A stretch of DNA of 64,000 nt, from NCBI RefSeq assembly GCF_009687885.1, contig NZ_BLAF01000010.1, positions 124,001-188,000 on the forward strand, given 5' to 3'. Positions 9,560 to 18,316 of the stretch are shown in pieces. A model generated the notes under the pieces. It was given only the letters and a program-made list of their open reading frames with translations. It was not told the origin of the DNA and did not search any database. A program made the translations under genes and the position numbers. This stretch comes from Acrocarpospora pleiomorpha. Lineage in GTDB: Bacteria > Actinomycetota > Actinomycetes > Streptosporangiales > Streptosporangiaceae. Numbering within the stretch: the stretch's first letter is position 1; each line of letters starts with the position of its first letter.

Positions 9560-10915
9560 TCAGCGGCCGCGGCGCAGCCCGCGCAGGAAACTCCACAGCC
9601 CGGAAGGAGCGGCTTGTTGTCCGGCGGCGGTCTCACCCGTGAAGGCCGGCTGCGTAGCCTGTTCGTGCATGCTTCCGGAGTTGGCCGTGGCGACGAAGCT
9701 CTTGGTGAGTTCGAACTGGACGGGAAGGGACCGCAGGGCTCGCATGAAGGGCGAGGGACGCCAGGGCAACTGGTCGGCTGGGAGCGCGAGCTTCAGCTTG
9801 GAGAACCGGTTGAACAACTGGCGTACGGCGATGGTGGTGATCTGGGTGGCCAGCCGCTGGCCCAGGCAGCTGTGCGGGCCTGCGCCCCAGGCCAGGTGGG
9901 CACGCGTGCTGCGCATGGCGTGGCGATTTATCGCCTCGGCGAACCTCGGGTCGGCGTGGGCGCCGGCGATGGACAGCATCACCGGATCGCCGGCGGCGAT
10001 CGTGTAGCGCCCCAGCCTGACATCGGTTTTCGCGAACCGGAAGGTCAGGTTGGCCATTGGCGGGTTGAGCAGGGCGACCCGGTTCACCGTCTCCTCGATT
10101 GTGCCCATCGACAGGCTCGCCCGCACGTCCGGATTGGAGATCACCTCGACGACGACGTTGCAGATGAGGCTGGCGGTGAAGTCGAGCAGCCCGGGCAGCA
10201 TGAGTAACTCGCGGGCCAGTTCGTCCTGGGTGAAGTCCGGCTTGGCCTTGATCATGTAGGAGGAGAGGTCGTCGCCGGGCTGCTGCCGCTTGGCGCTCGC
10301 GAGCTCCGCCATGGCGGTGTAAATCCGCTGGAACGCGGCGGCCGCGTCCGGGCCCGCGTCTATCATCCGCCAGATGTCCATCACCACGTCCTCGCCGCGC
10401 GCGGTGGTGAAGCCGAGGAGGCGGTTGGCGACCATCAGCGGGAGCGGTCGCGCGTACTGCCCGGCCAGATCCGCCCACCCGGTGGGGCCTCCCTCCGCCA
10501 GCACGTCGATGAGGTCGTCGGAGTAGCGAATGATGGCTAGTTCGAGCATCTGGGCCTGCGGGTGGATGGGGTCCTGGTATGGCGCGAGCGCCGCCGTCCA
10601 CGCGTCGCGTAACGCGCGTTGCGTGGCTCCCTCCTGGAACGCCGAGCTGTTGACCTCGAAGACGGCGCGCAATGGCCAGTCGGCCGGTATCCGGTCTTCC
10701 TTGTTAGCGCGCCACCGGTCGGGATGCTTGCTCCAGAGGTCGCCGGTGTTCCGCAGAACGTACAGCACTTCGTCGTATCCGAGGACGAACCAGACCGGCA
10801 CGCCGAGCAGATCGACCGGGGCGACCGGCCCGTACCTGCTGCGCAGGCGTTCGTGGACGAGCGCTGGGTCCGCATCGTAATCCCTGGTCAGCAGCGGTTC
10901 TACGGACAACGACAC
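9560..10915 (-). CDS. Cytochrome P450, CYP157-like, without a canonical ExxR motif
   Basis: 451 residues from the GTG at 10915, which has GGAG 5 bases upstream; a longer frame from ATG 11038 is possible. The heme loop HLAWGAGPHSCLGQRLA is intact, with the thiolate cysteine at about residue 350. The stretch VPVWFVLGYDEVLYVLRNT, the DRWRA region and the C-terminal WRPSPFMRALRSLPV resemble CYP157 enzymes found in streptomycete conservons. The K-helix segment reads ETVNRVALLNPP, so the near-universal ExxR pair is not in place, as is also known for CYP157. The I-helix has PGLLDFTAS instead of the usual A-G-x-D/E-T-T. No conservon CvnA-D genes, ferredoxin or reductase lie next to it. Substrate unknown. 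Confidence 0.9.
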   Translation of the reverse strand: MSLSVEPLLTRDYDADPALVHERLRSRYGPVAPVDLLGVPVWFVLGYDEVLYVLRNTGDLWSKHPDRWRANKEDRIPADWPLRAVFEVNSSAFQEGATQRALRDAWTAALAPYQDPIHPQAQMLELAIIRYSDDLIDVLAEGGPTGWADLAGQYARPLPLMVANRLLGFTTARGEDVVMDIWRMIDAGPDAAAAFQRIYTAMAELASAKRQQPGDDLSSYMIKAKPDFTQDELARELLMLPGLLDFTASLICNVVVEVISNPDVRASLSMGTIEETVNRVALLNPPMANLTFRFAKTDVRLGRYTIAAGDPVMLSIAGAHADPRFAEAINRHAMRSTRAHLAWGAGPHSCLGQRLATQITTIAVRQLFNRFSKLKLALPADQLPWRPSPFMRALRSLPVQFELTKSFVATANSGSMHEQATQPAFTGETAAGQQAAPSGLWSFLRGLRRGR

Positions 10916-11382
10916 GAGTGCTCCAGCAGTCGACTGGGGCAATGAGTCATACGTCAAGGGGATGCACAACCTTCCTGGTTTACGAGCCCCCGCTCTGGTT
11001 GGTGAGCTCGCGCCAAGGTGGTGCAGATGCTCTGTCATCGCATGCGGGCCCCCCGACCCGCAGAATGCCCGAAAGAGTACCGCGTGGCGCTGGGCACGTT
11101 GGAAACAGGTGCCGTTGTCCTCAATTGGGACAGGGTGCCGGCCTATGGTGCTGCCACGATGCGCGAAGGGAATCGGTTGGAGGACTCCAATGGCGACCAG
11201 ACAGACCAGAGGCGGCATGCTGCGGCTGCGGGTCGGGCGGGGCTACCTGTGCGTCTCTGGGAATCAGCACGCGGCGAGCGGGCAGCGGTACGAAAAGGGC
11301 TCACCCACTTGGGGAGCGAAGTACACTCGACGGCACAATCTCAGCAACCTGCATCTCCGGTATACCGAAAGGTGATGGGCGC
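10916..11382. other. Intergenic region between divergent P450 and small hypothetical gene
   Basis: About 467 bp without a convincing gene. It holds the possible N-terminal extension of the P450 (to the ATG at 11038) and must contain both divergent promoters. I see no clear palindrome, terminator or small gene. Base composition falls towards the 11.3-11.6 kb end. Confidence 0.5.
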
Positions 11383-11640
11383 ATGGAGTCAAACGTCGAT
11401 TTCCGCCTGGAAGTTCCGCACGACTTCGACGACTCGGATGCCGAGACTCAGGTCCACCCCATGGCCAGGAAGCTGTTTCCCGCCACAACTGCCGCAGGAG
11501 CATTCGGAAAAGCAGGGCAGTGGGTGGAGGAAAACGACGTTTTCCTCGTTGATGTTTCTTGGGATTTCATGCACGACGAACCCGAGCCCTACGTGCTGAG
11601 CATTTACTTTACCTTCGAGCTGAACGCCGAGGACGAGTAG
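11383..11640 (+). CDS. Small acidic hypothetical protein
   Basis: 85 residues, start ATG 11383 with GAAAGG about 10 bases upstream. The protein is acidic (ends AEDE), begins MESNVDFRLEVPHDFDDSD and contains VFLVDVSWDF followed by YVLSIYFTFEL, an alternating hydrophobic pattern that suggests beta strands. No cysteines or metal motif, no signal peptide. Codon use is less GC-rich than its neighbours. The last 32 bp overlap the 3' end of the convergent AraC gene. I do not recognise the family. It could be a spurious frame, but the balanced composition and ribosome-binding site argue for a real gene. Confidence 0.55.
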   Translation: MESNVDFRLEVPHDFDDSDAETQVHPMARKLFPATTAAGAFGKAGQWVEENDVFLVDVSWDFMHDEPEPYVLSIYFTFELNAEDE

Positions 11641-12472
11641 GATCGACCGGCCACGCGACGTCGTCGATCGCGAGCCACGGCGCGACGGCCACGGCCGTGG
11701 GCGTGAGCCCGGCGAACGCCTTGACCTCGCGGTGGAGGTGGGGCTGGTCGACGTAGCCGCTCTCGGCGGCGACGCCGGCGGCGGCGTGACCCGCCGCGAG
11801 AAGGTGGGCGGCGTGGTCGAACCGCACCAGCCGGGCGGCGCGTTTGGGAGTGATGCCCAGTTGGGTCCGGAAGCGGGACCATAGGCGCTTGCGGCTCCAG
11901 CCGACCTCGTCCGCCAGGCCGTCGATCCGCACCCGCCCCCGGCTGGTGAGCGTCCGCCGCCAGGTGTGGACGACTTCCGGATCGACGGGTGGGCGGGCGC
12001 CCAGCCGTCGGCCGAGGATTTCCGCCGCGATCGTGAACCGTTCGTCCCACGACGCGGCGGCGCGCAGCCTGTCCTCGGCTCGCCCGGAGTCGCGGCCCCA
12101 AACATCATCGAGGGAAACCACCGTCCCGCTGAGCTCGGTAGCCGCGCCGAACACCGCGGCTACCGCGGCCGGCTCCAGCCGGATCTGGAGGCACTCGCCG
12201 GCCCCCCGGCCGGCTACTCGAAGATCGCCGGGGAGGAGCCCGATGACGACACTGCCGCGTTCGTGCCGGCCGTGGGTGTCGTAGACGAGGCCTTCTCCCT
12301 CGCTCAGGTCGATGATCAGGGTGACGGATGGGTGCGCGACCATGGCGATGTCCACGAGTGCGGGGGCACGGTGGCGGAACCCGGCCATGCTGATCCCCGG
12401 CAGCCGATCTGACCGGCGCGGGACCGCGATGTCCACCGACGCCCAGTCGGGTGGTGTCCTGGTCGACAGCAC
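11609..12472 (-). CDS. AraC-family transcriptional regulator
   Basis: 287 residues, GTG start at 12472. The C-terminal half has the two AraC helix-turn-helix units: IDGLADEVGWSRKRLWSRFR near residues 183-202 and the GYVDQPHLHREVKAFAGLTP signature near 243-262. The N-terminal half resembles a cupin-like sensory domain. It begins 9 bp after the stop of the alpha/beta hydrolase gene transcribed in the same direction, so the two are likely one transcript and the hydrolase a probable target or partner. Effector unknown. Confidence 0.88.
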   Translation of the reverse strand: MLSTRTPPDWASVDIAVPRRSDRLPGISMAGFRHRAPALVDIAMVAHPSVTLIIDLSEGEGLVYDTHGRHERGSVVIGLLPGDLRVAGRGAGECLQIRLEPAAVAAVFGAATELSGTVVSLDDVWGRDSGRAEDRLRAAASWDERFTIAAEILGRRLGARPPVDPEVVHTWRRTLTSRGRVRIDGLADEVGWSRKRLWSRFRTQLGITPKRAARLVRFDHAAHLLAAGHAAAGVAAESGYVDQPHLHREVKAFAGLTPTAVAVAPWLAIDDVAWPVDPTRPRRSARR

Positions 12473-12481
12473 GTGACCATT

Positions 12482-13318
12482 CTAGGCTTTGGGGATTACC
12501 GGCGGGCTGTCAGCGGCCGTCGCCGTGAAGCCCAGCAGCAGTTCGCTGGTCGTCTCGGGTGCTTCGAACATGGGTATGTGCCCGACGCCGGGCAGCAGCT
12601 CGACCCGTGCGTTCGGCACCGCGTCGTACCGGTGCGCCGACGACGGCTCCCAGCGGGGGTCGGCGGCGCCGAAGATCACCAGCATGGGGACTTCGAGGGC
12701 GGCGAGACGTTCGGGCACGCTCCGCTGGACGATGTACTCGGTGTTGCGGCGCAGCACCGCCCTGAACGTGCGGTACGTGGTGGCCCGTACATCGGCGACC
12801 AAGTCGTCTGGGATCTCCACAGGGCGAGCGCACGTCGCGCTCATCGCCCTGCGGGTCATCGCGTCCGAACGCCTCGAGAACAGGAGCGGGCCGAAAGGCG
12901 GGGCCAGCAGGACCCGAAGAATCAACGGCTGCGGAAGGAGCGCGTCGAGACTCGGGCCTGTGCTGATCAGCGCGAGCGACCTCACCAGGTCGGGGCGCTG
13001 TTCGGCGAGCGCGGTGGCGATGTAGCCGCCGCTGGAGTGCCCGACCGTGGTCACGCGACGAAGGCCGAGGTCGTCGAGCATCGCCGCCAACCGGCCCGCC
13101 TGCACAGGCACGTCGTATGACCGCGCGGGCGGAGACTGGCCGCAGCCCGGGAGGTCGACCCGGATGAGGTGATGGTGGCTGGCGAGTGCCGGGACCACCG
13201 GGCTCCAGGAACCGCCCGAGAACCCCGATCCGTGGATGAGCAACAGCGGCGGCGCCTCCCGCGGGCCGTCGTGGACCACGCGCATCCCATGCGACTGCTC
13301 AAGGTTGTACTCACTCAT
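12482..13318 (-). CDS. Alpha/beta hydrolase
   Basis: 278 residues from ATG 13318 (MSEYNLEQSHGMRVV); the frame stays open further upstream but that part does not look like protein. Catalytic elements are all present: oxyanion loop HGSGFSG, nucleophile elbow GHSSGG, acid in FGAADPRWEP and histidine in GVGHIPMFE. Substrate cannot be assigned within this very broad family of esterases, lactonases and C-C hydrolases. It is the first gene of a two-gene unit with the AraC regulator. Confidence 0.9.
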   Translation of the reverse strand: MSEYNLEQSHGMRVVHDGPREAPPLLLIHGSGFSGGSWSPVVPALASHHHLIRVDLPGCGQSPPARSYDVPVQAGRLAAMLDDLGLRRVTTVGHSSGGYIATALAEQRPDLVRSLALISTGPSLDALLPQPLILRVLLAPPFGPLLFSRRSDAMTRRAMSATCARPVEIPDDLVADVRATTYRTFRAVLRRNTEYIVQRSVPERLAALEVPMLVIFGAADPRWEPSSAHRYDAVPNARVELLPGVGHIPMFEAPETTSELLLGFTATAADSPPVIPKA

Positions 13319-13719
13319 GCAGAAGACGATGCATGGGCTGCTGGCTATCAGTCTTGGACAAATGTCTGCACTCCCGCCGAGCAGGACCCCTGGGGGACAT
13401 AACCGCTGACCTGGGCTAACGCAATCACGTGTACCTGGTGACAGCACACCGGTCAGTGGACGATACATCGGATGTTTTGTCACGGCCTATCGGAAGTGTA
13501 CAGAAGATTGTTCTGATTCGGTGAGCTGTGCAAGGGCTGGGACCTCCCGCAAAGGGATGGTGAGCTGGGACGGTCGAATCTCGCCGGGAGATGCGAGCGC
13601 CGGAGGACGGCCACCGAGGTCTGATCACGAGTGAGAGAACATCGGACCATAAGTCTTGTTGCGGACAGGTTTCGGTGCTATTTCCTTATTTCGGACCCCC
13701 CATGTGATCGGAGGAATCT
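13319..13719. other. Intergenic region between divergent hydrolase and GH95 genes
   Basis: About 400 bp with no credible gene on either strand. It holds a possible promoter for the GH95 gene (listed separately) and the ribosome-binding site GGAGG at 13710-13714. Apart from these I see no conserved structure. Confidence 0.5.
13657..13685 (+). promoter_or_regulatory. Possible promoter of the GH95 gene
   Basis: TTGTTG at 13657-13662 and TATTTC at 13680-13685 are separated by 17 bp, an acceptable spacing for a housekeeping sigma factor. The -10 match is only fair. The start codon follows 34 bp later. Confidence 0.3.
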
Positions 13720-16700
13720 GTGATCAACTCTCTGCAACGAAGACTAGGTGTCGCCCTGCTCGCCGCGTTAGCGCTGGCTGTCGGGTTGACCATACCGGTG
13801 CAGGCGCAGGCCGACCCCGAATCGGCAGCTACTTCTGCCCAGACACCCGATGACTTAACCCTGTGGTACGACAAGCCCGCGACCAACTGGGAGACGCAGG
13901 CCCTGCCGATCGGCAACGGGCCGTTGGGCGCCAAGGTCTTCGGCGGCGGGGCGAGCGAGCAGATCCAGTTCAACGAGAAGACCTTGTGGTCCGGCGGTCC
14001 CGGTCAGGCCGGGTATGACTTCGGCAACTGGCGGACGCCGCGGCCGGGCGCCATCGCCGACGTGCAGGCGCAGATCGACCGCGACGGCAGAGTGAGCCCG
14101 GACAGCGTGGCCGCCCGGCTCGGGCAGGGCAAGACCGGTTTCGGTTCGTACCAGACTTTTGGTGACCTATATCTGGACATCGCCGGAGCGCCGCAGAGCT
14201 CCACCGGCTACCGCCGCGAGTTGAGCCTGCGCGACGCCGTGGCCAGGGTCGGCTACACCGCCGACGGTGTCACGTACTCCCGCGAGTATTTCGCCAGCAA
14301 CCCCGGCAACGTGGTCGTGGGCAAGCTGTCGGCCGACCAGGGCGGCAAGGTCTCCTTCACCTTGCGGCACACCTCGCCGCGCAATGACAAGACCGTCACC
14401 GCCGCCAACGGGCGGCTCACCATCCGCGGCGCGCTGACCAGCAATCAGCTGAAGTTCGAAGCTCAGGTGCAGGTGATCGCCCAGGGCGGCTCCCGCGTGG
14501 ACGCCGGGGACAAGATCACCGTCACCGGCGCGGACAGCGCGGTGTTCGTGCTGTCGGCGGGAACCGACTACGCCGGGACGTACCCGACCTACCGGGGCGA
14601 GGACCCGCACGCCGCCGTCACCGGCGCGGTGGACGCCGCCGCGGACAAGACCTACGACCAGCTCAAGGCCGCCCACCTCGCCGACTACCGCGAGCTGTTC
14701 GACCGGGTGAAGCTGGACCTCGGCGGATCAACGCCGGCGATCCCCACCGACGAGCTGCGCAGGAACTACACCGGCGGCTCCGCCCGTGACGACCGCGCCC
14801 TGGAAGCGCTGTTCTTCGCCTACGGCCGCTACCTGCTGATCGCCTCCTCCCGCGAGAACGACATCCTGCCCGCCAACCTGCAGGGCGTGTGGAACAACGT
14901 CACCAACCCGCCGTGGGACGCCGACTACCACGTCAACATCAACCTGCAGATGAACTACTGGCTGGCCGAGCAGACCAACCTGCACGAGACCACCAAGCCC
15001 TACGACCGCTACATCACCGCCATGGTCGCCCCGGGCCGCAAGACCGCCCAGGACATGTACGGCGCCCGCGGCTGGGTGGTCAACAACGAGACCAACCCGT
15101 ACGGTTTCACCGGCCTGCACAACTACCCCGCCTCGTTCTGGTTCCCCGAGGCCGCCGCCTGGACGACCCAGCACCTCTACGACACCTACCGTTTCACCGG
15201 CGACGAGAACTACCTGCGCGAGACCGCCTACCCGGCGATCAAGGGCGCGGCCGAGTTCTGGCTGGACTTCCTGCACACCGACCCGCGGGACGGCAAGCTC
15301 GTCGTCTCGCCCAGCTTCTCCCCGGAGAACGGCCAGTTCTCGGCCGGCGCCTCGATGTCGCAGCAGATCGTCCGCGAGGTCTTCACCAACGCCCTGGCCT
15401 CGGCCAGGAAGCTGGGCCTCGACCACGAGTTCCAGGCCGAGGTGACCACGGCCCTGAGCAAGCTCGACCCCGGCATCCGGATCGGCTCCTGGGGCCAGCT
15501 CCAGGAATGGAAGACCGACTGGGACTCGCCCACCGACACCCACCGGCACGTCTCCCACCTGTTCGCCCTGCACCCGGGCAACCAGCTCACCGCGGGCACC
15601 CCCGAGGGAGAGGCCGCCAAGGTCTCGCTGACCGCGCGTGGCGACGGCGGCACCGGCTGGTCCAAGGCCTGGAAGATCAACTTCTGGGCGCGCCTGCTGG
15701 ACGGCGACCACGCCCACAAGATGCTCGCCGAGCAGCTCAAGTCCTCCACCCTGGACAACCTGTGGGACACCCACCCGCCGTTCCAGATCGACGGCAACTT
15801 CGGCGCCACCGCCGGCATCGCCGAAATGCTGGTGCAGAGCCAGCACGACGTGGTGCACGTGCTCCCCGCGCTGCCCAGCACCTGGAAGGACGGCTCGGTG
15901 ACGGGCCTGCGCGCCCGCGGCGACGTCACCGTCGACGCCGCCTGGAAGGGCGGCGCCCCCGACACGATCACCGTACGGCCCGGCAAGACCGGCCGGCTCA
16001 AGGTCAAGTCGTCCATCATCACCGGCCACTACCGGGTCTACGACGAGCAGGGCGACAGCGTCGTCCCGCAGCGTGACGGCGACGTCCTGAGCTGGGAGGC
16101 GCAGGCGGGCAAGGCGTACACGATCGAGAACGAGTCCGCCGTCACCCTCAAGGCGCCGGCCGCGGCCTCGCCCGGCGTCCCGTTCGACGCCGAGGTCACC
16201 GTGACGGCCATCCGCGAGCGCGAGGTGCCCGCCTCCGACGTGACCCTCACCCTGCCCGCCGGGTGGACCGCCCAGCCGGCCTCCCAGCACCTGCCGGCCG
16301 CCTCGCCCGGTTCCCCCCGCACCGCCACCTTCACCGTCACGCCAGGCCCGGCCACCGGATCACGCCAGGCGCAGCTCATCGCCAAGGTCGTCGGCGACTC
16401 CTGGCAGGGCTCGGCCACGGCCGTGCTCGCCCTGACCCCCTGCTTCGCCCCGCCGGCCGGCTCGGTGCTGGTCGCCTGGAACCCGACACAGGGCGGCACG
16501 GTCACCGACTCCTCCGGCAACGGCCGCCACGCCACCGTCGCCGGCGGCACAGCCACCTACGACACCACCGCGCCGACCGGCAGCGGGCTTAACCTCACCG
16601 GCTCCACCTACCTGGTCACCGGCAACACCCTGCTCGGCTACCTGCCCGAGGCCACGTTCGCGGCCGAGGTGAAGATCGGCGGAACCGGCTACCGCCGCCT

Positions 16701-18141
16701 GTTCGACTCCCAGCCGTCCGGCAACCCCGGCACCGACGGAGTCCTCATCGACGTGACGCCCAGCAACCAGCTGCGGTTCATCGGCGCGGGCACGGGCGTC
16801 ACCCTGAACACCACCCTGCCCACCGGCCGCTGGATCGACCTGGTGGTCACCCTCGACCGCACCGGCCTGATCACCGTCTACGTGGACGGCGAGCAGAAGG
16901 CCACCGGCCAGGCCACCTCCGACGGCATCACCGGCTGCACCGCCCGCTCCCTCCGCTTCGCCGCCGACCAGGGCGGCGGCCAGCGCATGACCGGCGCGGT
17001 GGACCGCGCCGTCATCATCGCCGGGAAGCTGACCGCGGCCGAGGCGAAGAACTGGAAGCAGCTGGCCGACAAGTTCGCGCCGGAAACGGCCGCGACGACC
17101 ACCCCGGCGCAGCCGGCGAGCGGCTGGTTCACCGGTGCGATCCTGGTCACGCTGTCGGGCGCCGATGAGGCGCAGGGCAGCGGGGTCGACCGCACCGAGT
17201 ACCAGGTCGACGGCGGTGCCTGGACTCGTTACGCCGAGCCGGTCGTCATCACCGGCGATGGCCCGCACACACTGGCCTACCGTTCCACCGACAAGGCGGG
17301 CAACGTCGAGGCCGCCAAGACCCTCGCGGTCAAGGTGGACGCGACGGCACCGGTGACCACCGCGGAACCCGCTCCGGCGAACGACGACGGCTGGCACGCC
17401 GACAGCGTGCCGGTGGTTCTCTCCGCGACGGACGAGACCTCTGGTGTGGCGGGCACCGAGTACTCGCTGGATGGTGGCGCGTGGACGCCGTACACCGAGA
17501 CGGTCACCATTTCGGGTGAGGGCGAGCACGAGTTGCGGTACCGCTCGACCGACAAGGCCGGGAACGTCGAGGAGATCAAGGCCGTCACGGTCAAGATCGA
17601 CGACAGCGCTCCCACCGTGCTCGTCACCGGCGTCGCGGACGGCACGCGCTACGGCGACAGCCTGAACCTGGAGATCGCCTGGGAGGCCATCGACTCCGGT
17701 TCCGGGGTGAAGACGGTCACCGGCACCCTGGACGGCCAGCCGTTGCAGTCCGGGACTCTCCAGCCGCTGTACAAGCTGGCCCTGGGAGAGCACACACTCA
17801 CCGTCACCGCCGTCGACAACATCGGCAACCAGACCGTCCAGACGGTGAAGTTCACCGTCTGGACCTCGACCGACGACATCTCCGCGCTGATCGACCGCTT
17901 CGAAACCGACCACAAGATCGGCGCCACCGGCGCCGCCAAGCTGCAGGACCGGATCGCCAAGGTCATGGTCTCCGAGGACAAGGGAAGAGAAAGGGACAAG
18001 AAGAAGATCGTCAAGAAGCTCGAACGCTTCGTCGAGACCGTCAACGACCCGAAGATCGTCTCGAACGCCGAGGTCAAGACCACCCTTCTGCGTGACGCCA
18101 ACGCCCTGATCACCGAGAACGGCGGCACACCGCAGAACTGA
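13720..18141 (+). CDS. Secreted multidomain alpha-L-fucosidase, glycoside hydrolase family 95
   Basis: 1473 residues, GTG start 6 bp after GGAGG. A Sec signal (RRLGVALLAALALAVGLTIP) ends at about residue 33. The GH95 catalytic part spans roughly 45-800: WYDKPATNWETQALPIGNG, NIN near residues 404-406, SPEN near 535 and QIDGNFG near 690 match the family's catalytic asparagines, glutamate and aspartate. Then come a NEW3-like beta domain (about 805-900), a LamG-like concanavalin domain (about 915-1110), two OmpL47-like repeats with YRSTDKAGNVE (about 1140-1300), an Ig-like segment and a charged helical FIMAH domain at the C-terminus. GH95 enzymes are inverting exo-fucosidases acting on alpha-1,2-linked fucose, some on galactose. 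The tail probably binds substrate or cell surface. A strong hairpin terminator follows, so it is monocistronic. Confidence 0.93.
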   Translation: MINSLQRRLGVALLAALALAVGLTIPVQAQADPESAATSAQTPDDLTLWYDKPATNWETQALPIGNGPLGAKVFGGGASEQIQFNEKTLWSGGPGQAGYDFGNWRTPRPGAIADVQAQIDRDGRVSPDSVAARLGQGKTGFGSYQTFGDLYLDIAGAPQSSTGYRRELSLRDAVARVGYTADGVTYSREYFASNPGNVVVGKLSADQGGKVSFTLRHTSPRNDKTVTAANGRLTIRGALTSNQLKFEAQVQVIAQGGSRVDAGDKITVTGADSAVFVLSAGTDYAGTYPTYRGEDPHAAVTGAVDAAADKTYDQLKAAHLADYRELFDRVKLDLGGSTPAIPTDELRRNYTGGSARDDRALEALFFAYGRYLLIASSRENDILPANLQGVWNNVTNPPWDADYHVNINLQMNYWLAEQTNLHETTKPYDRYITAMVAPGRKTAQDMYGARGWVVNNETNPYGFTGLHNYPASFWFPEAAAWTTQHLYDTYRFTGDENYLRETAYPAIKGAAEFWLDFLHTDPRDGKLVVSPSFSPENGQFSAGASMSQQIVREVFTNALASARKLGLDHEFQAEVTTALSKLDPGIRIGSWGQLQEWKTDWDSPTDTHRHVSHLFALHPGNQLTAGTPEGEAAKVSLTARGDGGTGWSKAWKINFWARLLDGDHAHKMLAEQLKSSTLDNLWDTHPPFQIDGNFGATAGIAEMLVQSQHDVVHVLPALPSTWKDGSVTGLRARGDVTVDAAWKGGAPDTITVRPGKTGRLKVKSSIITGHYRVYDEQGDSVVPQRDGDVLSWEAQAGKAYTIENESAVTLKAPAAASPGVPFDAEVTVTAIREREVPASDVTLTLPAGWTAQPASQHLPAASPGSPRTATFTVTPGPATGSRQAQLIAKVVGDSWQGSATAVLALTPCFAPPAGSVLVAWNPTQGGTVTDSSGNGRHATVAGGTATYDTTAPTGSGLNLTGSTYLVTGNTLLGYLPEATFAAEVKIGGTGYRRLFDSQPSGNPGTDGVLIDVTPSNQLRFIGAGTGVTLNTTLPTGRWIDLVVTLDRTGLITVYVDGEQKATGQATSDGITGCTARSLRFAADQGGGQRMTGAVDRAVIIAGKLTAAEAKNWKQLADKFAPETAATTTPAQPASGWFTGAILVTLSGADEAQGSGVDRTEYQVDGGAWTRYAEPVVITGDGPHTLAYRSTDKAGNVEAAKTLAVKVDATAPVTTAEPAPANDDGWHADSVPVVLSATDETSGVAGTEYSLDGGAWTPYTETVTISGEGEHELRYRSTDKAGNVEEIKAVTVKIDDSAPTVLVTGVADGTRYGDSLNLEIAWEAIDSGSGVKTVTGTLDGQPLQSGTLQPLYKLALGEHTLTVTAVDNIGNQTVQTVKFTVWTSTDDISALIDRFETDHKIGATGAAKLQDRIAKVMVSEDKGRERDKKKIVKKLERFVETVNDPKIVSNAEVKTTLLRDANALITENGGTPQN

Positions 18142-18152
18142 GTCGACCCCAC

Positions 18153-18192
18153 GAGAGGTGCCGGGCAGCCGCAAGGAAGCCCGGCACCTCTC
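18153..18192 (+). terminator. Hairpin terminator after the GH95 gene
   Basis: A perfect 13-bp stem, GAGAGGTGCCGGG at 18153-18165 and its complement at 18180-18192, with a 14-base loop, starts 11 bp after the stop codon. There is no long T-run, as is usual in GC-rich actinomycetes. Confidence 0.85.
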
Positions 18193-18316
18193 CGCTTCCT
18201 ACACCCCCGCGAACGGCACCTCCGCGCGGGGGCGTGCTCGCCGACCGGTATCACCGCTTCTCAAACACCGTCTAGGGTGTCACCACCCCTCGTCCAAAGG
18301 GGGCGAAGGGGGTCTG

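Noticed and set aside
17150..17600. Two similar 200-bp stretches inside one gene
   Set aside because: They are the tandem OmpL47-like domains of the GH95 protein, not a mobile or regulatory repeat.
14728..18174. Two long minus-strand open frames opposite the GH95 gene
   Set aside because: Low-complexity composition typical of reverse-frame reading in GC-rich DNA; the plus strand has continuous domain similarity.
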